In this document: positions 15,171 to 19,718 of the stretch, piece by piece
Numbering within the stretch: the first letter of the stretch is position 1
How the letters are laid out: the number at the start of each line of letters is the position of its first letter
Assembly (NCBI GenBank): GCA_934295165.1
Contig: CAKRAT010000040.1
Coordinates: forward strand, 1 to 19,718
DNA: 19,718 nucleotides
Direction of reading: 5' to 3'
DNA from: an uncultured Dorea sp.
Lineage (GTDB): Bacteria; Bacillota; Clostridia; Lachnospirales; Lachnospiraceae
Made by a program: the position numbers and the translations under genes
Notes under the pieces: model-generated
The model's input: the letters and a program-made list of their open reading frames with translations, nothing else
Database searches by the model: none
Told to the model about the DNA's origin: nothing

Positions 15171-15231
15171 GTTGTCATGCATCTGGAAGAACCAGTAGAT
15201 ATACATATGAAAGAAAGGGGATATATTATAT

Positions 15232-16560
15232 ATGGATCAGACATATATGAAAGAACAACCGGTATTAAAATTGATCGTATCGATGGCACTGCCGATGGTC
15301 ATTTCTATGATGGTGAATTCACTTTATAATATTGTAGACAGCTTCTTCATTGCCAGGATCAGCGAAGATGCCATGACGGCATTATCACTGGTGTATCCAG
15401 TGCAGAATCTGGTCAATGCGGTGATGATCGGATTTGGAATCGGAATCAATGCGGTCATCTCATTTTACCTGGGAGCGCAGGATAAAGAGAGGGCAGACAG
15501 GGCAGCAACACAGGGAATGCTGCTTGGAACGATTCATGGAGTTGGATTTATGATTCTGGGAATTGCCGTAATGAGACCATTTTTACAGATGTTTACGGGA
15601 AATGCAGAGATTGTGGACTATGGGGTACGTTATTCGAGAATGGCATTTTTATTTGCGACAGCACTGTCATGGCAACTTGTATTTGAGAAGACATTCCAGG
15701 CAGTCGGACGTATGGTAGAATCGATGACCTGTATGATGTCAGGTGCGATCATCAACATTATCCTGGACCCGGTCCTTATCTTCGGACTTGGACCATTCCC
15801 GAAGATGGGAATCGAAGGAGCGGCACTTGCAACAGGAATCGGACAGGCAGCAGGAGCACTGCTGTATCTGATTCTTTATATCGTGAATCCGCTTCCGGTA
15901 AAATATAGAAAGAAATATCTGAAGGTGGATCTGAAGCTGTGGAAGAAATTGTATGTAATCGGAATTCCGGCAAGCCTGAACCTGGCACTTCCGTCACTGT
16001 TGATCTCCGTATTGAATGTAATACTTACAGGCTATGGGGAAGTCTACGTATTCGTTCTCGGAGTCTACTATAAGCTGCAGACCTTCCTGTACCTTCCGGC
16101 AAATGGAATTGTGCAGGGAATGCGTCCGCTTCTCGGATATAATTATGGCGCGGGAGAGCACAAGCGTGTACACAAGATCTTTCAGGACGGTCTGATACTG
16201 GTTCTTGTAATGATGGCAGCAGGAACGGCAATTTGTCTGGCAGTTCCGGGACAGCTGATGGGATTATTCACAGCGAATCTGGTAACGATGCAGGCGGGAA
16301 GCGTGGCACTCAGAGACATTAGTCTTGGCTTTATTGCTTCATCGGTATCGGTTATCTGCAGCGGGGCACTGGAAGGACTTGGAAAAGGCGTACATTCACT
16401 GATCATTTCACTGTGCCGATATGTAGTCGTGATCATTCCGGTAGCATTCATCGTCAGCCGTTTTATGGGGGCAGTCGGTGTGTGGCATGCATTCTGGATC
16501 ACGGAAGTGGTGACTGCGGTGATCGCGTATGTGGTGTATCGGAAAGGCGTGAAGAGATAG
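15232..16560 (+). CDS. MATE-family multidrug/cation antiporter
   Basis: This 442-residue membrane protein has about 12 hydrophobic segments in two related halves, as in the MATE family, which exports organic cations or drugs in exchange for Na+ or H+. Typical segments are ALPMVISMMVNSLYNIVDSF in helix 1, GIGINAVISFYLGA, and in the second half GIVQGMRPLLGYNYGAGEH. The sequence resembles the clostridial DinF/MepA-like branch. An AAAGGGG ribosome site lies about ten bases upstream. Expression appears to be controlled by the strong promoter and leader terminator in front of it. The substrate is unknown. Confidence 0.92.
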   Translation: MDQTYMKEQPVLKLIVSMALPMVISMMVNSLYNIVDSFFIARISEDAMTALSLVYPVQNLVNAVMIGFGIGINAVISFYLGAQDKERADRAATQGMLLGTIHGVGFMILGIAVMRPFLQMFTGNAEIVDYGVRYSRMAFLFATALSWQLVFEKTFQAVGRMVESMTCMMSGAIINIILDPVLIFGLGPFPKMGIEGAALATGIGQAAGALLYLILYIVNPLPVKYRKKYLKVDLKLWKKLYVIGIPASLNLALPSLLISVLNVILTGYGEVYVFVLGVYYKLQTFLYLPANGIVQGMRPLLGYNYGAGEHKRVHKIFQDGLILVLVMMAAGTAICLAVPGQLMGLFTANLVTMQAGSVALRDISLGFIASSVSVICSGALEGLGKGVHSLIISLCRYVVVIIPVAFIVSRFMGAVGVWHAFWITEVVTAVIAYVVYRKGVKR

Positions 16561-16620
16561 TAGAAAAGATAGCGAAAGAGATCATATAAGAATAAAGAAT
16601 ATAATAAGATAAAAGGATGA

Positions 16621-16718
16621 AAAAGAGTTGTTGACCGCATGAATCGGCATATGTCTGTAAGGAAGGACAAGAGGATGATTCAGAAGATGAAAATTCACAG
16701 AGTAACAGCTCTTTTTTT
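16621..16718 (+). terminator. Likely terminator after the MATE gene
   Basis: AAAGAGTTGTT near 16622 can pair with AACAGCTCTTT (16704-16714) over about ten bases with one G-U pair, followed by a T-run. The loop is unusually long, about 70 bases, so the call is moderate. Nothing else stands out in the 16561-16740 gap. Confidence 0.5.
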
Positions 16719-16739
16719 GATGTATGCATATATACTGTG

Positions 16740-16748
16740 TGATATAAT
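16740..16748 (+). promoter_or_regulatory. Extended -10 promoter of the DUF1016 gene
   Basis: TGATATAAT contains TGn followed by a perfect TATAAT (16743-16748). No good -35 is present at normal spacing. It lies about 105 bases before the next start codon. Confidence 0.55.
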
Positions 16749-16853
16749 AATGAATAGTAAAACAAATAAGAAAGAATGTATTTACAAATTAATAATTATG
16801 GAAAATATTATAAAATGAATATATTTAGAAAAATAACTTAAAAGGAGATATGT

Positions 16854-17297
16854 ATGGCGGATAATATGAAATTTGAATTATTAGCAAGTAATATTAAAGA
16901 TATCAACATGAAAGCTGGCAATGCTGCTAAAAGTGCCGTGAATCAGTTGATGACTTTGAGAAATTGGGTCATCGGATATTATATTGTGGAGTATGAGCAA
17001 GGGGGAAGTGATAGAGCAAAATATGGTTCTCATTTATTAAAAAATCTTGAAAATCAAATTTCAGAAAAAGGCATGAATTCTACTTTGTTTAAATGGTGTT
17101 GGCAATTCTATATATTGTATCCTCAAATTGGTACAATAGTGTCGAACCAATTCGAATTACCAAGTTTTGAAAAAAGTGCGACAGTGTCGCACGAATTTAT
17201 AACACAACCAGAATTACTTATAAACAATTTATCTTTGCCAGATAAAAAGAAATTACAGGAATTTATGTTAAAAGAAATGCAAGAAATGGGAATTTAG
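16854..17297 (+). CDS. Orphan N-terminal domain of a YhcG/DUF1016-family protein
   Basis: The 147 residues match the DUF1016 N-terminal domain: LRNWVIGYYIVEYEQGGSDR, AKYGSHLLKNLE, then WCWQFYILYPQ. Full-length YhcG proteins are about 340-380 residues, with a C-terminal PDDEXK nuclease domain that is absent here. An AAGGAGA ribosome site precedes ATG. The gene is more AT-rich than its neighbours, which suggests transfer. It ends in a helix-rich tail (DKKKLQEFMLKEMQEMGI) before its stop, so it may be a stable stand-alone domain and not a simple truncation. Full-length relatives often sit near restriction or toxin systems; none is visible here. Confidence 0.75.
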   Translation: MADNMKFELLASNIKDINMKAGNAAKSAVNQLMTLRNWVIGYYIVEYEQGGSDRAKYGSHLLKNLENQISEKGMNSTLFKWCWQFYILYPQIGTIVSNQFELPSFEKSATVSHEFITQPELLINNLSLPDKKKLQEFMLKEMQEMGI

Positions 17298-17321
17298 ACA
17301 GCGCTCGCAGAAACACGAAAG

Positions 17322-17348
17322 GAGGCTAATCAATTAACGATTAGCCTC
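17322..17348. terminator. Hairpin between convergent genes
   Basis: GAGGCTAATC (17322-17331) pairs perfectly with GATTAGCCTC (17339-17348) around a 7-base loop. No T-run follows on either strand. It lies between the convergent DUF1016 gene and the ATPase remnant and may still stop transcription. Confidence 0.5.
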
Positions 17349-17369
17349 AGGCTCATATATTCAGAGTAT

Positions 17370-18326
17370 TTATCTCAATCTCCACTTCAGCAAAAACGCA
17401 GAATTAATAATCACAAGCACCGATCCCGCATTATGAACCAGTGCCCCAACGATTGGATTCAGGATACCGGTGATCGCGAGTACGATAGCCACGAAATTCA
17501 GTGTCATGGAAAATGTCAGATTGAGCCGGATCGTCCGCATCATGCGTCTGGAAAGTGCCAGCAGATGCGGCAGTTCTTCAATCTGGTCATCGATCAGGGC
17601 AATGTCTGCGGCGTCAACGGCGATATCACTTCCGACTCCGCCCATGGCGATACCGACATTTGCTTTTTTAAGAGCCGGAGCATCGTTGATACCGTCTCCG
17701 ATCATACAGACAGCAAGGTTACGTTTCTGATACTGATCGATCTCTTTTAACTTATCTTCCGGAAGGCAGTCGGAACAGACTTCCTGGATATGCAGGCGTC
17801 CGGCGATTGCCTGTGCGGCATTTTCATGGTCTCCGGTAAGAAGAACAGGATCGATGTTCTGAGCTCGTATGGCATCGATCATCTTCTGGCTTTCCAGACG
17901 GAGCGTGTCAGCAAGTGCAAGGAATCCGGCAGCTTTTCCGTTATAAGCGACATAGATAATGGTTGCACCTTCATGAAGATAGAATGCCGTACGCTGTTCA
18001 AAATCAGCAGGAATGCTAACATTCTGTTCTGAAAAAAGAGACAGATTGCCGGCAAGTACAGGCTGATGATTGACAGCAGCAGAGATTCCGCGTCCTGGTA
18101 TCATCTGAAAATTCTCGACAGAGACATCTGTAAATAAGCTTGAGGAAGCAGAATCGGAACTGGAACCGAGTTTCTGGCGGCAGCCTTTTACAATGGCTTT
18201 TCCCAGTGGATGTTCGGACAAACGTTCACAGGCGGCAGTGTAAAGATACAGATTCGAATCTGAAAGTTCCGGGATGACGGACTGTACGGCAATGACTTCC
18301 GGAGTTCCGTAAGTTAAGGTACCTGT
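17370..18326 (-). pseudogene. C-terminal half of a heavy-metal P1B-type ATPase, cut at the DKTG motif
   Basis: The minus-strand frame opens at YTGTLTYGTPEV (from about 18329), just where an intact pump would read DKTGTLT. The codons for Asp-Lys, and everything N-terminal (metal-binding domain, first six membrane helices, CPx), are gone. What remains is the P/N domain with SEHPLGK (HP motif), TGDHENAA and GDGINDAPAL, and the last two membrane helices ending LLKWRLR. There is no start codon with a ribosome site. TM8 reads VHNAGSVLVIINSA, not the MxxSS of Cu+ pumps, so the metal is unclear. Immediately upstream is a complete CsoR-box promoter, so one deletion joined promoter to gene interior. 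Confidence 0.9.
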
Positions 18327-18354
18327 ATATACATATGGGGTATATGTATGTCAA
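18326..18354 (-). promoter_or_regulatory. Promoter with CsoR-type operator, now fused to the ATPase remnant
   Basis: On the minus strand TTGACA (18354-18349), a 17-base spacer and TATATA (18331-18326) form a promoter. The spacer carries ATACATAT/ATATGTAT, a perfect 8-bp inverted repeat with centre GGGGT (18329-18349). TATGGGGTATATGT is shared exactly with the csoR upstream region. CsoR bound here would block RNA polymerase until metal binds. Confidence 0.75.
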
Positions 18355-18366
18355 GGGGATAAAAAG

Positions 18367-18414
18367 AAAAAAGTACAATTATCGGAATATAATTCCAGAA
18401 AATTGTACTTTTTT
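18367..18414. terminator. Bidirectional terminator downstream of csoR
   Basis: AAAAAAGTACAATT (18367-18380) pairs perfectly over 14 bp with AATTGTACTTTTTT (18401-18414). An inner stem, GGAAT/ATTCC, closes the loop. Both strands end in a T-run. On the minus strand it terminates csoR. Confidence 0.85.
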
Positions 18415-18477
18415 CTTGCTATCAGTTAACTTGTATTTACAGATATTTACAAACTTCTACTTTTGCCTTACTGCCAG

Positions 18478-18753
18478 TTAACCCATATTTGCAAATCTTT
18501 CGACTGCTTTTGTAAAATCTTCAATCGTCTTATCCGCATCGCCGTGTTCGATCCCATCGCGTACACAGTGCTTGATATGTCCTTCCAGAACGACTTGTCC
18601 ACATTTGTGAAGTGCTGATTTGGCAGCATTCAACTGAGAGAGGATGTCCTCGCAGGGAATATCTTCATCTACCATTCGGTCGATTGCCTGTACCTGTCCG
18701 ATGATCTTGCGGAGACGGCGGTGTAAGTTGTCTGAATCCATACATTGTTTCAT
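18478..18753 (-). CDS. csoR: CsoR-family metal-sensing repressor
   Basis: I take the start at 18753 (91 residues), because GGAGGT (18769-18764) lies ten bases upstream and the size fits the family. A longer frame to 18855 reads through the promoter. The all-helical protein has the Cu(I)-binding set C34 (DIPCEDIL), H59 and C63 (GHIKHCV), with the usual HxxxC spacing. CsoR represses copper efflux genes and releases DNA when Cu(I) binds. Its own promoter and a CsoR-like box lie just upstream, so it is probably self-regulated. The neighbouring pump is broken, which may leave this repressor with distant targets only. Confidence 0.92.
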   Translation of the reverse strand: MKQCMDSDNLHRRLRKIIGQVQAIDRMVDEDIPCEDILSQLNAAKSALHKCGQVVLEGHIKHCVRDGIEHGDADKTIEDFTKAVERFANMG

Positions 18754-18770
18754 ATATAATCGCACCTCCA

Positions 18771-18821
18771 ATACCGTATGGGGTATATGTTCATTATGGA
18801 AGAAATGCCTGAAAAAGTCAA
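18771..18821 (-). promoter_or_regulatory. csoR promoter with operator over the start site
   Basis: On the minus strand TTGACT (18821-18816), a 17-base spacer and CATAAT (18798-18793) form the promoter. ATACCGTATGGGGTAT (18771-18786) covers the expected start site and shares TATGGGGTATATGT (18777-18790) with the ATPase promoter. This is consistent with CsoR self-repression. Confidence 0.75.
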
Positions 18822-18875
18822 CCGGAAGTAAATTGCTGTGATAGTGTTGAAGCAATTTGGATCATTTTATCTTGA

Positions 18876-19031
18876 AAAAATAGTATACCGTCGTACAAGA
18901 AAGAGTTCGAATTGACTGACCAGTTATTCAAAGAGTATAATAAATCTATAAGTACAAACGGAATGATCAGGATCTATCCGAATGTAACAAAAGAGCAGAA
19001 AAGAAAACAGAATATACAAGGACGACTCTGA
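18876..19031 (+). pseudogene. Unrecognised C-terminal coding fragment, or a promoter region
   Basis: Fifty-one codons are open with normal codon use and no start: about SYKKEFELTDQLFKEYNKS, then NGMIRIYPNVTKEQKRK, ending QNIQGRL and TGA. I do not recognise the family. The same bases contain TTGACT (18912-18917), an 18-base spacer and TATAAT (18936-18941), a good promoter. Either reading is possible. Confidence 0.3.
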
Positions 19032-19132
19032 CTGCAAGGCAGCATCCCGAGCAGGAATAGTTATGAACTACCTTATTTCCGGAACATGGTATTACTATAT
19101 CATTTATCAGCACCATACATTGGAAAAATCAA

Positions 19133-19214
19133 AAAGAGCATTTGTTATACAAAATAAGGCGGCTTCAGATAACGAAAAGAGAGCCATATTTCGTATATAA
19201 AATGTTCTTTTTTT
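19133..19214. terminator. Long imperfect hairpin with T-run upstream of the NifH-like gene
   Basis: AAGAGCATTTGTTATACAAA near 19134 pairs imperfectly over about 22 bases with the segment at 19185-19210 (TATTTCGTATATAAAATGTT), followed by seven T. GGC/GCC pairs close the inner part. It may terminate a plus-strand transcript from the 18876 region. The remainder of 19032-19335 shows no gene. Confidence 0.55.
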
Positions 19215-19335
19215 ATTTAATGAATGTGTAAATGGATATGTAAGAAAAACTAAGAAATTCAACATCAAATGACAGAAACATAATAGAAATAAATGTTCAT
19301 AAAAATAAACCAGAGAACATGCAGGAGGAACACAC

Positions 19336-19718
19336 ATGTTAAAAGTAGCAATCTACGGCAAAGGCGGAATCGGGAAATCCACCGTCACATCCAATCTGGC
19401 GGCAGCATTTGCCACGATGGGGAAGAAAGTAATCCAGATCGGCTGTGACCCAAAGGCGGATTCGACGATGAACCTGCTCGGCGGGGAACCGCTAAGACCG
19501 GTCATGAACTATATGAGAGAAGAAGATGAAGAACCGGAGAAACTGGAAGACATTGCAAAAGAAGGATTTGGAAATGTCTTATGTATCGAGACAGGCGGAC
19601 CGACACCGGGACTTGGATGTGCGGGAAGAGGAATCATTGCCACATTTCAGTTATTGGAAGATTTGAAATTATTCGAGACCTATAAGCCCGATGTCGTTCT
19701 GTATGACGTACTCGGGGA
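19336..19718 (+). CDS. NifH-like (nitrogenase reductase superfamily) iron-sulfur ATPase, N-terminal part
   Basis: The 127 codons visible run off the window. AGGAGGAA lies seven bases before ATG. The sequence begins [20 protein letters not shown], with the deviant Walker [10 protein letters not shown] at residues 8-16, then GCDPKADST. Cys95 in [13 protein letters not shown] is the first [4Fe-4S] ligand. The second, expected just after VLYDVLG, lies beyond the edge. The superfamily couples ATP hydrolysis to electron delivery to nitrogenase, chlorophyll, coenzyme F430 or other reductases. True NifH, BchL-like or nitrogenase-like reductase cannot be told apart without the neighbours. In a gut clostridium a nitrogenase-like role is more likely than nitrogen fixation. 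Confidence 0.88.
   Translation, partial: MLKVAIYGKGGIGKSTVTSNLAAAFATMGKKVIQIGCDPKADSTMNLLGGEPLRPVMNYMREEDEEPEKLEDIAKEGFGNVLCIETGGPTPGLGCAGRGIIATFQLLEDLKLFETYKPDVVLYDVLG

Noticed and set aside
15096..15329. 77-codon frame upstream of and overlapping the MATE gene
   Set aside because: No ribosome site; it runs through the leader terminator and overlaps the MATE start out of frame. A leader peptide cannot be fully excluded.
18754..18855. Longer N-terminus of CsoR
   Set aside because: It would be encoded by the promoter and operator region; GGAGGT fits the start at 18753.

Overview
The window looks like a chromosomal segment of a low-to-mid GC Firmicute, most likely a Lachnospiraceae gut bacterium (Dorea/Coprococcus/Ruminococcus-like). 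This rests on strong AGGAGG-type ribosome sites, GldA and PIN-PhoH genes of clostridial type, a DAACS symporter and NifH-like gene of the kind common in that family, and a clostridial II-A Cas9. The species call is inference from protein character; no search was run.

Layout: (1) 1-321, minus strand, start of an M24 Xaa-Pro peptidase. (2) 657-1599, a wrecked dicarboxylate/amino-acid:cation symporter. (3) 1633-1844, a ~212-bp foldback element. (4) 1910-2241, two tandem copies of a ~150-bp unit that I read as a minus-strand small-RNA gene. (5) 2411-9722, a complete type II-A CRISPR-Cas locus: divergent tracrRNA, cas9, cas1, cas2, csn2, a 60-bp leader, 16 identical 36-nt repeats plus two degenerate ones, and a terminator. 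(6) 9766-9912, a third copy of the small-RNA unit. (7) 10097-11397, a two-gene operon of a ketopantoate-reductase-like oxidoreductase and a divergent peptide deformylase. (8) gldA. (9) PIN-PhoH ATPase followed by an HD-domain protein. (10) A MATE transporter behind a strong promoter and a leader attenuator. (11) A short AT-rich orphan YhcG/DUF1016 N-terminal domain. (12) The C-terminal half of a heavy-metal P-type ATPase, cut at its DKTG motif and fused to a CsoR-box promoter, next to an intact csoR. (13) The first 127 codons of a NifH-like protein running off the window.

How the parts fit: the CRISPR locus appears functionally complete. Cas9 keeps all RuvC and HNH catalytic residues, Cas1 and Cas2 keep theirs, and the tracrRNA anti-repeat pairs with the array repeat with the same bulge layout as in Streptococcus pyogenes. 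The tracrRNA has a near-consensus promoter inside the cas9 5' leader. The array carries the ATTTGAG leader end known from other II-A systems.

The most interesting unexplained signal is the three-copy unit bracketing this locus. On the minus strand each copy has 11-bp-spaced direct repeats (TGTGA on the plus strand), a fixed 9-nt gap, a TATACT -10 box, a 5' hairpin, a linker that is antisense to a model SD-AUG-AAA-AAG start region, and a terminator hairpin with a CUCCUCCC loop. This is the architecture of streptococcal csRNAs, and suggests an undescribed response-regulator-controlled sRNA family that blocks translation starts.
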